From Actinomycetes bacterium (GTDB lineage: Bacteria; Actinomycetota; Actinomycetes; Streptosporangiales; Streptosporangiaceae): a stretch of DNA of 53,968 nucleotides. The position numbers and the translations under genes are program-made. Of this stretch, positions 26,181 to 33,745 are shown piece after piece. Positions within the stretch are counted from its first letter, which is position 1. Each line of letters opens with the position of its first letter. The notes under the pieces were generated by a model. The model did not search any database and was not told where the DNA came from. It worked only from the letters and a program-made list of their open reading frames with translations. The DNA is taken from positions 1 through 53,968 of the forward strand of contig JAJYTD010000028.1 in the NCBI GenBank assembly GCA_021793235.1. The letters run 5' to 3'.

Positions 26181-27224
26181 ATGCAGCGACGAGCTGCCGG
26201 AGACAGAACGTCGGCCCGCCGCCGGATCGTCACCAGGACGGCATGGACGGCGTCGATCGCTCTTTCCGCGACGCTCGTGGCCCCCGCGCCCGCCTGGTCG
26301 GAGCCTGAGCCCTCCCGCAGGGAGCTGACCGCGCAGCAGAAGAAGCTCGCCGATGAGGCGGAGAAGCTCAGTGAGCAGTACAACGGGCTGCGGGTGCGGC
26401 TGCGGCAGGCCCAACGCGCCGCTAAGGTGGCCGACGGGAACGCCGCACGCCAGAAGAAGGCGCTGGAGGAGACACGGGCCAGGATCGTCAAGCTCGCCGC
26501 GGACAGCTACAAGAACGGCCCGCGGGACCCGGCGGTCGCTTTCGCCTCGTCCGGGGATCCGCAGGCCGTCCTTGACCGGTCGGCCACACTCAACTACTTC
26601 GCCAGCCAGGAAAGCGCTCGCGTCACTCAACTGCTGCAGACCATGCAGGCTGCCGAACGAGCCCGCAAGTCGACCGAAACGCGCGCGAAGCAGGTCCGCG
26701 AACTCACCGCCGAGGCGAAGAAGAAGCGCAAGGAACTCCAGGCAAAGCTGAAGAAGGTCGAGGCCAAGCTGGGTACCGGCTCAGGCGCTCGCACCAACGC
26801 GGGACCCGCTCCCAATGTGGACCCCGGAGGCGCCTCGGCCAAGGCCATGGGCGCGGTCAGAGCGGCCCTGAGCCAGCGCGGCGTCCCGTACTCCTGGGGC
26901 GGCGGCAGCGCATCCGGCCCGACCTACGGCACCGCACAGGGCGCCAACATCAAGGGCTTCGACTGCTCGGGATTGACGATGTACGCCTACGCCCAGGTCG
27001 GCATCAGCCTCCCCCACTACACCGGCAGCCAGTTCACCGCCGGGACCCGCGTCTCCCGAAGCCAACTCGTACCCGGTGATCTGGTCTTCTTCTACAGCGA
27101 TCTGCACCACATGGGCCTGTACATCGGCAACGGGAAGATGGTCCACGCCCCACAGACCGGCGATGTCGTCAAGATCAGCTCGATCTCGGGCCGGCCGTTC
27201 GCCGGCGGCGTCCGCGTCGCCTGA
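26181..27224 (+). CDS. Secreted NlpC/P60 endopeptidase with coiled coil
   Basis: 347 residues. A signal peptide (about 1-35) is followed by a coiled coil at about 40-210, rich in KK/EE heptads (LTAQQKKLADEAEKLSEQYN). The NlpC/P60 domain is at about 230-347, with catalytic Cys in GFDCSGLTMYAY, His in DLHHMGLYIG and a third polar site in MVHAPQTGD. It matches RipA/CwlO-like hydrolases that cut peptidoglycan stem peptides. It sits under both a BlaI-type operator and a c-di-AMP riboswitch. Confidence 0.93.
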   Translation: MQRRAAGDRTSARRRIVTRTAWTASIALSATLVAPAPAWSEPEPSRRELTAQQKKLADEAEKLSEQYNGLRVRLRQAQRAAKVADGNAARQKKALEETRARIVKLAADSYKNGPRDPAVAFASSGDPQAVLDRSATLNYFASQESARVTQLLQTMQAAERARKSTETRAKQVRELTAEAKKKRKELQAKLKKVEAKLGTGSGARTNAGPAPNVDPGGASAKAMGAVRAALSQRGVPYSWGGGSASGPTYGTAQGANIKGFDCSGLTMYAYAQVGISLPHYTGSQFTAGTRVSRSQLVPGDLVFFYSDLHHMGLYIGNGKMVHAPQTGDVVKISSISGRPFAGGVRVA

Positions 27225-27257
27225 GCACGACGCAGGCCGCACCGAACGCCCAGTACC

Positions 27258-27293
27258 ACGTCCCCGTCCCCACCCCCTGGGGGACGGGGACGT
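27258..27293 (+). terminator. Strong hairpin terminator after the NlpC/P60 gene
   Basis: ACGTCCCCGTCCCC (27258-27271) pairs perfectly with GGGGACGGGGACGT (27280-27293) across an 8-nt loop, 34 bp after the stop. Confidence 0.88.
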
Positions 27294-27383
27294 CGCTTTG
27301 TGCAGTTCCTACGGTCCAACTTGGGTTTGCAGGACGGGCCCCGGGAGTGCCGCTCTCACGCACGGATGACGAGGACCAGCGAT

Positions 27384-27402
27384 CTACTATGTAGCCTAGT
27401 AT
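27384..27402. promoter_or_regulatory. BlaI-type operator upstream of a small hypothetical gene
   Basis: CTACTATGTAGCCTAGTAT: TACTA-N7-TAGTA, 27 bp before GTG 27429. Confidence 0.8.
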
Positions 27403-27428
27403 TAAACATAGCGAGGCGTCGGTGAGGC

Positions 27429-27725
27429 GTGATCGCGAGGCTCAGCCTGCGCCGGGGAGGCTCACGATCGCGATGCGGCTACGCAGTGCTCAGGAAGAAC
27501 GAGGACAGAAGCTGGACTGTCCACGTCAGCTACGGGATATCGGACGGGCAACCGGTGGACGTCATCATCACCCACACCAGGTGCCCTGCCGTGTACGTCC
27601 ATCCCGGCGTCGTCCTTCGCCCCACCGGAAGACAGCAATCCTTCACCAAAGAGAACGTCGATGTGACGGTCGACAAGGACGGCGCCGTACACCTTCGCAT
27701 CCCTGGCGGCCCGGTCCGGCTGTGA
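27429..27725 (+). CDS. Hypothetical 98-residue protein in the BlaI-type regulon
   Basis: No family recognised. After a basic N-terminus the sequence alternates beta-like segments (SWTVHVSYGISDGQPVDVII, VDVTVDKDGAVHLRIPG), so a small beta protein is likely. No signal peptide or helix is clear. GTG 27429 has GGTGAGGC just before it. An overlapping frame (27422-27790) is Arg-rich and featureless, so I take it as a shadow. The main support for this gene is the perfect BlaI-type operator placed at promoter distance. Confidence 0.5.
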   Translation: MIARLSLRRGGSRSRCGYAVLRKNEDRSWTVHVSYGISDGQPVDVIITHTRCPAVYVHPGVVLRPTGRQQSFTKENVDVTVDKDGAVHLRIPGGPVRL

Positions 27726-27749
27726 CGGCCGCCCGCACCGGCTGCGCCG

Positions 27750-28700
27750 TCACACGGGGAAGTGGCAATGCCGTTCGAGCAGCGCCGTGATGGCCGGGTT
27801 GGCGGCGAGCGCCAGTGGAAGGGTCACCAGCAGGGCGATGCTCACGCCGCCGGTGAGACGTCCAGTACGCGACAAGGGGTCATGAGGCGCGAGCAGGCGG
27901 CGGACCCGCAGCAAGGCCGTCCCACCACCGGCGCCCATGGCCATGGCCGGCGTCCGGCCGCCCGCGACGGTCACCAGCGCCGCCGCCAGCGTGACGCGGT
28001 CGTGGTTGCGCGCGGCCACGTCATCGGCCAGCAATTCCAGCAATCGAGGGACCTCGGACCTGGCCGCGCGGAGGAGCGGGACCGCGGGGAACGCGCGGCC
28101 GAACGCCACGGCAAGATTGATGGCCAGGTCGTGGCGGCCCTCTAGATGTGCATGTTCATGGGCGAGTACCGCAGAAACCTGGTCGTCGGGGAGTCTTTCG
28201 AGTGCGCCCGTGCTGAGCACGACGCAGCGCCGGCGTCCTGGCAGGCAGTAGGCCAGCGGCTCGTCGTACTCGACGACCAGTGCATCCAGATCCCCGCGAC
28301 GGCGGGCCACCATGGTCAGCGTCCGCACGTGCCGGCGCCGCTGAACCGCGGTCGCGATGAAGGTCGTCAGGACGTGCCCGGCCGTCCAGAGCAGGACGCC
28401 GCCGGCCACGAAGAGCCCGGCGTAGCCCGCGATCGGCTGCGGCGGGACCTCATAGTGCAAGCGCAGCATCAGGCGGCACGCCGCGAGCAGGTCCGCAAGG
28501 CCGTGCGGCGCCTGGACGATCGGCACCACCAGCATCAGTCCCGCCAGGACCACGGCTGCGATGACGGAGGCCCCGGCCGTCTGCCAGACGAGCACGCCGA
28601 GCCGCGGCGCCCGGTCGGCCCAGCCGCGGGCGCGCAGGAGCCGAGGCCCCAGGATCCCCAGCAGCACCGCGTAGCCCAGCAGGGTGGCGACCGCGGTCAC
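27750..28700 (-). CDS. M56 (BlaR1/MecR1-type) membrane metalloprotease (pair 3)
   Basis: 316 residues, four to five helices. VLAHEHAHLEGRHDL is the HExxH site and LLELLADDVAARNHD holds the third ligand. It begins inside the end of its BlaI gene (4-bp overlap). As with the other two, no beta-lactam sensor domain is present. Confidence 0.9.
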   Translation of the reverse strand: MTAVATLLGYAVLLGILGPRLLRARGWADRAPRLGVLVWQTAGASVIAAVVLAGLMLVVPIVQAPHGLADLLAACRLMLRLHYEVPPQPIAGYAGLFVAGGVLLWTAGHVLTTFIATAVQRRRHVRTLTMVARRRGDLDALVVEYDEPLAYCLPGRRRCVVLSTGALERLPDDQVSAVLAHEHAHLEGRHDLAINLAVAFGRAFPAVPLLRAARSEVPRLLELLADDVAARNHDRVTLAAALVTVAGGRTPAMAMGAGGGTALLRVRRLLAPHDPLSRTGRLTGGVSIALLVTLPLALAANPAITALLERHCHFPV

Positions 28701-29071
28701 TTGTCGTCCCGTGGTCGCACGACGTTCAGGGCCGCTTGGAATGCCTCGCTCTCCTCCGGCGACAGATCCGACAGGAAATGCACGAGGGCGGCAGCCTGGT
28801 TGTTACTGGTCGCCAAAGCCTCGCGCATCAGCTTGGCCGTGTAGCCCTCCCGCGAGGCGACCGCCTCGTACTCATATGCACGCCCGACCCGCTTCCTGCG
28901 CAGCCATCCCTTCTTGTGCAGGTTGTCCATCACGGTCATCACCGTGGTGTAGGCGATCGACCGCTCCTGCTGGAGATCTTCCAGGACCTCACGGACGTTC
29001 GCCGGACGGCCGTAGGACCACATCCTGTCCATGATCGCGGCCTCCAGGTCACCGAAGCGCTGCCCGGCCAT
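28697..29071 (-). CDS. BlaI/MecI-family repressor (pair 3)
   Basis: 124 residues. FGDLEAAIMDRMWSYGRPAN then SIAYTTVMTVMDNLHKKGWL form the winged helix, closest of the three to canonical BlaI. The tail (SPEESEAFQAALNVVRPRDDK) is the dimerisation helix. ATG 29071 with GGGAGG on the minus strand. A good TACTA-N7-TAGTA box about 45 bp upstream implies autoregulation and makes this the best candidate master regulator of the TACTA-type sites. Confidence 0.93.
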   Translation of the reverse strand: MAGQRFGDLEAAIMDRMWSYGRPANVREVLEDLQQERSIAYTTVMTVMDNLHKKGWLRRKRVGRAYEYEAVASREGYTAKLMREALATSNNQAAALVHFLSDLSPEESEAFQAALNVVRPRDDK

Positions 29072-29113
29072 GATCCACCGCCTCCCGACATCCCACCTCT
29101 TGACTATCACCGC

Positions 29114-29132
29114 ATACTACCGCCGATAGTAA
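29114..29132. promoter_or_regulatory. BlaI-type operator upstream of blaI-3
   Basis: ATACTACCGCCGATAGTAA: TACTA-N7-TAGTA in the promoter region of the repressor gene. Confidence 0.82.
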
Positions 29133-29259
29133 ATCCCTAGGTGAACTTCGGAGGGGCTACGGATCCCGCACCAATCCGGGCCAGCCACCGGCCGCCGGTG
29201 GCCATGCCCCGGTACCCGGCCTCCCGGAGAACCCGCCCCGGAGACTCTGGGTCCCCGCG

Positions 29260-30045
29260 TCAGCGAAGCTTGGACGGAAGCATTCCGGCGACGTCGTCTC
29301 GAAGGTCCGGCAGCGTGGGGGCGAACTTGTCGCCGCAGCAGTCGGTGTCGTTGAACTTCCTGTGCGGCATGATGGCCTCGTGCGGGTTGAGGTCGTATTG
29401 CTCGCACAGCCAGACGCAGACTTCCACGAGGGATTCGCGTAGACGACGCGGCGGCAGGACGGTGTTGTAGGTTCCTTCGCACTCGATGCCCACCGCGACG
29501 TCGTTGGCCCCTCTCACGTGCGTGCCTACGACCATCTCACCGCGCTCTACGGCGGCGATGCTCCCGGTACGGCCCTCCAGGATGTGGCCGCCGCGGCTGA
29601 TGGTGAGATGCTGCCCGGTGTCTCCCCACCCCTGTTCCTTGTGCACGTTCTGGATCGCGCGCGCGAGCCGCTGCGCCCGCGACAGCGAGTAGTCGTCGAC
29701 GTTGTCGGTAGCGGTGTGGTGGACGATGATGTACTTGGGGGGACGTCGGCGAACGGACGCGTCCCTGTCCGGGGCCTCGGCTCCCCATTGTTCGGTGCGA
29801 TAGATCAGCGGAACCGTGGCCGAAGCCCTCCGTGCGTCCCGCGAGGTGCGGGGTCGCCTGTCCCCGGATCCTTCCTCCTCGGCGCGCGCACCAGGCGGGC
29901 GTACGGTGCGTTGCGGGGGCTGGCCGGTCATCCCTTGGACGCCGAACGCCGCGCCGGCGGCGAGGATTCCGCCCACCAGGAAGGCCCGGCGCGGCACAGC
30001 GCCGTCCATGGATTGGTGCGCGCGGTGCTTTCCGTCATAGTTCAT
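29260..30045 (-). CDS. Tat-exported N-acetylmuramoyl-L-alanine amidase (Amidase_2/PGRP type)
   Basis: 261 residues. A twin-arginine signal (VPRRAFLVGGILAAGAAFG) comes first, then a linker. The amidase domain is at about 90-255. KYIIVHHTATDN holds the first zinc His, GQHLTISRGGHILEGR follows, and GTHVRGANDVAVGIECEGTY and EAIMPHRKFNDTDCCGDKF hold the remaining ligand His and Cys. It cleaves the bond between muramic acid and the stem peptide. ATG 30045 follows CGGAGG. Its leader shows no BlaI-type box, and the riboswitch unit upstream ends in its own terminator. Confidence 0.93.
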   Translation of the reverse strand: MNYDGKHRAHQSMDGAVPRRAFLVGGILAAGAAFGVQGMTGQPPQRTVRPPGARAEEEGSGDRRPRTSRDARRASATVPLIYRTEQWGAEAPDRDASVRRRPPKYIIVHHTATDNVDDYSLSRAQRLARAIQNVHKEQGWGDTGQHLTISRGGHILEGRTGSIAAVERGEMVVGTHVRGANDVAVGIECEGTYNTVLPPRRLRESLVEVCVWLCEQYDLNPHEAIMPHRKFNDTDCCGDKFAPTLPDLRDDVAGMLPSKLR

Positions 30046-30234
30046 CGGGGTGTCCTCCGAGGGGATCGCCCGACGGCTCCGCCAGAGAATAGGAATGGCA
30101 GGCCGAAGGGCAGGCAGAACTCACTGCCTGTGGCCACACAAGAAAGATGCGCGCGAAATAACACATGCGAACCCGCCATGGTGAACATGGCCATGGCGGT
30201 AAATCGCGCAGCGAATCAGTCGTGCGAGTGCACG

Positions 30235-30265
30235 CCATAAAGAAGACGCCGCAAATCAGGCGGCG
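30235..30265 (-). terminator. Intrinsic terminator closing the riboswitch-smORF transcript
   Basis: On the minus strand CGCCGC-CTGATTT-GCGGCG is followed by TCTTCTTTATG, a stem plus U-rich tract that is rare in this high-GC DNA. It separates the riboswitch unit from the amidase gene. Confidence 0.78.
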
Positions 30266-30336
30266 AGGTGGTCCTTAGCTTAGCGCCCGGCCAGATCAAT
30301 GGATGCCGCGGGTCGCTCTGCTGCCTTCCGGGGGCA

Positions 30337-30435
30337 CTAGCCGCCGTGTGAGGTCAGGCACAACGGCGGTCGGACCGCCACTCGTGGACGAGCTGCGTGG
30401 TGGCGGACGGTGGGGGAAGCGTTCTGCTCCTTCAT
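30337..30435 (-). CDS. 32-residue small ORF directly behind a c-di-AMP riboswitch
   Basis: ATG 30433-30435 on the minus strand is preceded by AAGGAGAGGAGAAAGC, a strong ribosome site at the exact position where riboswitch-controlled genes start. It encodes 32 residues, basic and Pro/His-rich (ASPTVRHHAARPRVAVRPPL), ending in TSHGG. It is too short for a cell-wall enzyme. It could be a leader peptide, a small protein, or the remnant of a deleted hydrolase. Confidence 0.45.
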   Translation of the reverse strand: MKEQNASPTVRHHAARPRVAVRPPLCLTSHGG

Positions 30436-30450
30436 GCTTTCTCCTCTCCT

Positions 30451-30560
30451 TGGCTGCCTACCGGGTTAGCTGACGGGTTCGGACCAGGAGCAGCCCTACC
30501 GCGATCTTGATCGCGGATTCACCCCGAAGACGATGGGTCCCCGGCTTCCAGACGTCGGGC
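30451..30560 (-). ncRNA. Stand-alone c-di-AMP riboswitch
   Basis: Minus-strand blocks GAAGCCGGGGACCC, TTCGGGGTGAATCCGC, GCGGTAGGGCTGCTCC, TGGTCCGAACCCGTCAGC and TAACCCGGTAGGC match the ydaO/yuaA aptamer. It is followed by a 32-codon ORF and a terminator rather than a hydrolase gene. Confidence 0.9.
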
Positions 30561-30609
30561 GTCATGGAATTAGGCGTTCGGTCGCCATCTGTCGATAGAG
30601 GCCGACCGA

Positions 30610-30628
30610 GTACTAAGCACGTTAGGAC
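30610..30628. promoter_or_regulatory. BlaI-type operator (one mismatch) upstream of the stand-alone riboswitch
   Basis: GTACTAAGCACGTTAGGAC: TACTA-N7-TAGGA, with a single mismatch in the right arm, about 50 bp upstream of the riboswitch. Confidence 0.6.
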
Positions 30629-30678
30629 ATGAGACACCGAACTGCCAAGTCGGCAAAGGTAAAATCCACCGGTCCGCC

Positions 30679-31368
30679 TCAGTTCGGATCAGCGGTGCCC
30701 CACACCACCCCGATGCCCGGAAGCGGCTGACGGTGCCCCATGGTCTTGAAACCGGCGTCCTCGAAGGCCTCCGCCCAGAAACTCCCGGTCGCCGTTGTCT
30801 CCCGCAAGGCGTGCAGCGTCGAAGGAATGAACCGGCCGGCACTGCGATCGAGGCGCCCCCTGCCGCTGGAGTCCGGTCCGCCGAGACGGAATCCGCGCCG
30901 ACCGGCGGAGCCCTTCCGCTCGGGCATCAGGTCGGCGATCACCAGTCTTCCCCCGGGCCGCAGCCAGCGCAGTGCCCTGGCGACCAAGGCCCGCTTCTCG
31001 GCGTTCTCGCAGTGGTGGAGGGCCAGACCGGAGACGACCAGGTCGCAGCTCTGGCGCGGCATGACCAGCTCGGTGATCGGGACGGTCTCCATCCTGATTT
31101 CCGAGGCCCCATGCTCGCGGGCACGGGCCGCGAGCCGCGCCGCCAAGGCCTTGGACGGCTCTACGGCGACCATTTCGGCGACTTCTCTGGAGAGAGGGAC
31201 GGTGAGCATGCCGACCCCCGCGCCGAGGTCTATGCAGCGGTCCTGTGACCGTGGCGCGGCCCGAAGCCAGACCTCGGCGCTGAGGGCCGCTGAGGCCGAC
31301 GCGCTAAGCAGGTGGTGATGCCACTGCCCCGCCAGGGCGTCCGTCATGGGTTCAGCTCTCATCGTCAT
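30679..31368 (-). CDS. Class I SAM methyltransferase (paralog A)
   Basis: 229 residues. CIDLGAGVGMLTVPLSREVA is motif I, VAVEPSKALAARLAAR follows, and DLVVSGLALHHCENAEKRAL and RWLRPGGRLVIADLMPE are the later motifs. It shares QWHHHLLSASAS, the ALHH motif and a GIGVVWG tail with its neighbour at 31417-32163, so the two are tandem paralogs. ATG 31368 with GGAGG. An imperfect BlaI-type box lies 20 bp upstream. Substrate unknown. Confidence 0.88.
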   Translation of the reverse strand: MTMRAEPMTDALAGQWHHHLLSASASAALSAEVWLRAAPRSQDRCIDLGAGVGMLTVPLSREVAEMVAVEPSKALAARLAARAREHGASEIRMETVPITELVMPRQSCDLVVSGLALHHCENAEKRALVARALRWLRPGGRLVIADLMPERKGSAGRRGFRLGGPDSSGRGRLDRSAGRFIPSTLHALRETTATGSFWAEAFEDAGFKTMGHRQPLPGIGVVWGTADPN

Positions 31369-31387
31369 CGTCCAACCTCCATCGTAC

Positions 31388-31406
31388 CTACTATGTGGCC
31401 TCGTAG
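31388..31406. promoter_or_regulatory. BlaI-type operator (one mismatch) upstream of methyltransferase A
   Basis: CTACTATGTGGCCTCGTAG: TACTA-N7-TCGTA, outer CTAC/GTAG pairing kept. Confidence 0.7.
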
Positions 31407-31416
31407 ACAGTTGGCG

Positions 31417-32163
31417 TCAGTCGTCCGCCGACGTCTGGGATTCCGCGCTGTCACCTACCGTCGGCGGACCGGCGTGGGCATTGCCCCAGACGATTCCCGC
31501 CTCGTTGATGATCTGGATGTGGCCGACGTCGGTGAACCCGGCATCGGTGAAAGCGCGCTGCCAGAAGTCCGGCGGGGCCGGCTGTTCGTCACCGAGCCGC
31601 AGGCCGAGCCGGGTGACGTTCTTGGCGATCCGCCACACGCCGCCAGGGCCTTTGGCGGCCAGCGCCTTGACCTTCGCGCCGAGAACCTTCCGGTCTTCGG
31701 CGCCGAGTCCACGGCCGAACATCATGTCCGCCACGACGAGGCGCCCGCCCGGCTTGAGCCAGCCGTGGACACGCGCCACGAGCTCGCGCTTCTGCGGATG
31801 CGTCACATGATGCAGGGCGTAGTTGGAGACGATCACGTCCAGGGAAGCGGCGGGCATGCGCAGCATGTTCAGGTCACCGGCGATCGACTCGACGTTGTCG
31901 CGTCCGGCCTCCAGAGCCCGCTGCTGGAGGTCCTCCGCCATGGCCGGGGAGATGTCCACGGCCGTGACGTGCTCGGCGCGCTCGGCGAGCGGGAGGGTCA
32001 GGAACCCCGTGCCGGCGCCGAGATCCAGGCATCGGTCGGTGGCTCGTACGTCCGCGAGGCGGAGCACCTCTTCGCGGACCTTCTCGAAGGCGGGCGAGCT
32101 GGTCACGTGGTGGTGCCAGGTGTCGACCCGCTCGTTCCAGGTGTTGCGCAGCCCATCCGGCAT
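31417..32163 (-). CDS. Class I SAM methyltransferase (paralog B)
   Basis: 248 residues. CLDLGAGTGFLTLPLAERAE (motif I), VTAVDISPAMAEDLQQRAL, VSNYALHHVTHPQKRELVAR and WLKPGGRLVVADMMFGRGLG, then FWQRAFTDAGFTDVGHIQI and GIVWGNA. It has an extra insertion (ALAAKGPGGVWRIAKNVTRL) compared with paralog A. ATG 32163. Its promoter region carries a perfect BlaI-type box, and it is divergent from the sialidase-like gene, which has its own box. Confidence 0.9.
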   Translation of the reverse strand: MPDGLRNTWNERVDTWHHHVTSSPAFEKVREEVLRLADVRATDRCLDLGAGTGFLTLPLAERAEHVTAVDISPAMAEDLQQRALEAGRDNVESIAGDLNMLRMPAASLDVIVSNYALHHVTHPQKRELVARVHGWLKPGGRLVVADMMFGRGLGAEDRKVLGAKVKALAAKGPGGVWRIAKNVTRLGLRLGDEQPAPPDFWQRAFTDAGFTDVGHIQIINEAGIVWGNAHAGPPTVGDSAESQTSADD

Positions 32164-32186
32164 GCCGGCCTCCTCCGACTAGTCAC

Positions 32187-32205
32187 CTACTAAGACGGAT
32201 AGTAG
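32187..32205. promoter_or_regulatory. BlaI-type operator upstream of methyltransferase B
   Basis: CTACTAAGACGGATAGTAG: perfect CTACTA-N7-TAGTAG. Confidence 0.85.
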
Positions 32206-32211
32206 CGAGAA

Positions 32212-32230
32212 ATACTAGGCTGCATAGTAG
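32212..32230. promoter_or_regulatory. BlaI-type operator upstream of the sialidase-like gene
   Basis: ATACTAGGCTGCATAGTAG: TACTA-N7-TAGTA, 25 bp after the previous box, as for two promoters facing apart. Confidence 0.85.
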
Positions 32231-32252
32231 ATATTGCTCTAACCGGCCGGAG

Positions 32253-33716
32253 GTGACGACACTGGGAGCCGCGATCACGAGATCCTCATGCCTTCTGGTG
32301 TTCCTGATGTCGCTGGTGTCTCCATCCCCCGGGTTCGCCGCAACGGAGCAGCCGCGGTCGTCGATGCCGCTGACGGCTCCTCCCGGGAGACTGGCCGAAC
32401 CAGTGGTCGCCATCGATCCTCGCGATCCCGCGCGTATCGCCGTCGCGGCCGACCCCTACCTTGAGCCGACACGCATCCGGGTGACCCTGTCGAGCGATGG
32501 CGGGCGGACGTGGTCGAGGCCGCGGACGGTGCGTCCACCCGGCTTCGCGCGCAGCTTCGACCCCGGCCTGGCGTTCGCCGCGGACGGATCACTCCTCATC
32601 TCCGGTGGAGCCGCACGCCGCGGTCCGCCCGGATGCCTGCCCGGCTCGGTGATCTTCCTCGCCCGGCAGGCGGGCGACCGGCTCAGCTACAGCCGGGTGG
32701 CCGGGCCCGAGCGCGACCTCTTCCTGGACCGTCCCGCCATGGCCTATGACGGTGCGACCGGCCTCACGGCCCTGAGCTGGACCCGGTCCCGCGGACCGAA
32801 GGCGCACTGCCTCGCCGAGCCGACCGCGTCCCGGACCGTGGTCGCCTGGCAGCGCGGGAACGGTAGCTTCGAACAGCAGCGCCTGCCGAGCCGGGCCCCG
32901 GCCGTCTTCGGGTCCAGTCTGGCCATCACCACGCGCGGACGGATCATCGCTGCGGTCGCCGGCTGGCGGGCCGGACGCAGGCAGGACGTCATCGTGTACG
33001 AGATCGACCCCGGTGGTCGGACGGCCGCCACCGTCATCAAGGCGGGCAGACGGCCACCGCTCCTTCCACGCCGGGACATGCCCCTGAACCTGTTCGTCCC
33101 CACGCTGACGATCCGCCGCGACGGCGTGCGGACGATCGGCTGGACAGAAGCGACGAACGGCGGGCAACGGGTGCGTATCGCGAGTTCACGCGATGGGCGG
33201 AACTGGACCGCGCGTCCCGGCCCGCCCGCGGACGGGCTGCCCATGGCCCCTACGGCCGCGTATGGGCGGACCGGAGATCTGCTCGTGGTGCAAGGCGTCT
33301 TCGCGCGCGGCCGGGTGGAGTTCAGTCTGTGGCGGCTCGCCGGGCAGGACTGGTCACCGATACGCGAGCTGGGAAGCGCGCCGACCCGAGGGTGGAAGGA
33401 ACTCGGCCAGTCCCTCGGCATAACCGCCCGGCAAGGCGTCTGGGCTGTCGCGGTGCCGACAGGTGACAAGCGCCGGTCACGGCTGTCGGTGTGGGTGAAT
33501 GGGACAACGCCGTCCAGTTCCTCTCCATCGAGCGCCGCAGCGCCGGCAGCCGCTGACCGGACGGGGCGGGACGATGGTAATGAAGCGCTCCCATCGCTCA
33601 CCGACGAGTGGAAAGCACTCGCTGCGGCGGTCTCGACGGCCGTCCTCGGAGCCTTCGCCTTCTGGCGGTTCCGGCGTGCACACCGGCGTGCCCGCCGAAA
33701 TGCCCGCCCCCACTGA
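32253..33716 (+). CDS. Secreted sialidase/BNR-repeat-like protein with C-terminal anchor
   Basis: 487 residues. Signal peptide (SCLLVFLMSLVSPSPGFAAT), then a beta-propeller-like domain with Asp-box motifs (SSDGGRTWSRPRTV near 80; SSRDGRNWTARPGPP near 320). A low-complexity Ser/Ala linker follows, then a C-terminal helix and a basic stop-transfer tail (RRAHRRARRN). The catalytic Arg triad and Tyr of true sialidases cannot be confirmed by eye, so enzyme activity is uncertain. GTG 32253 lies tight against GGAGG; the true start may be slightly downstream. Confidence 0.75.
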   Translation: MTTLGAAITRSSCLLVFLMSLVSPSPGFAATEQPRSSMPLTAPPGRLAEPVVAIDPRDPARIAVAADPYLEPTRIRVTLSSDGGRTWSRPRTVRPPGFARSFDPGLAFAADGSLLISGGAARRGPPGCLPGSVIFLARQAGDRLSYSRVAGPERDLFLDRPAMAYDGATGLTALSWTRSRGPKAHCLAEPTASRTVVAWQRGNGSFEQQRLPSRAPAVFGSSLAITTRGRIIAAVAGWRAGRRQDVIVYEIDPGGRTAATVIKAGRRPPLLPRRDMPLNLFVPTLTIRRDGVRTIGWTEATNGGQRVRIASSRDGRNWTARPGPPADGLPMAPTAAYGRTGDLLVVQGVFARGRVEFSLWRLAGQDWSPIRELGSAPTRGWKELGQSLGITARQGVWAVAVPTGDKRRSRLSVWVNGTTPSSSSPSSAAAPAAADRTGRDDGNEALPSLTDEWKALAAAVSTAVLGAFAFWRFRRAHRRARRNARPH

Positions 33717-33745
33717 GTACCGTGGTGGCGTTTCCGTCAGGGACC

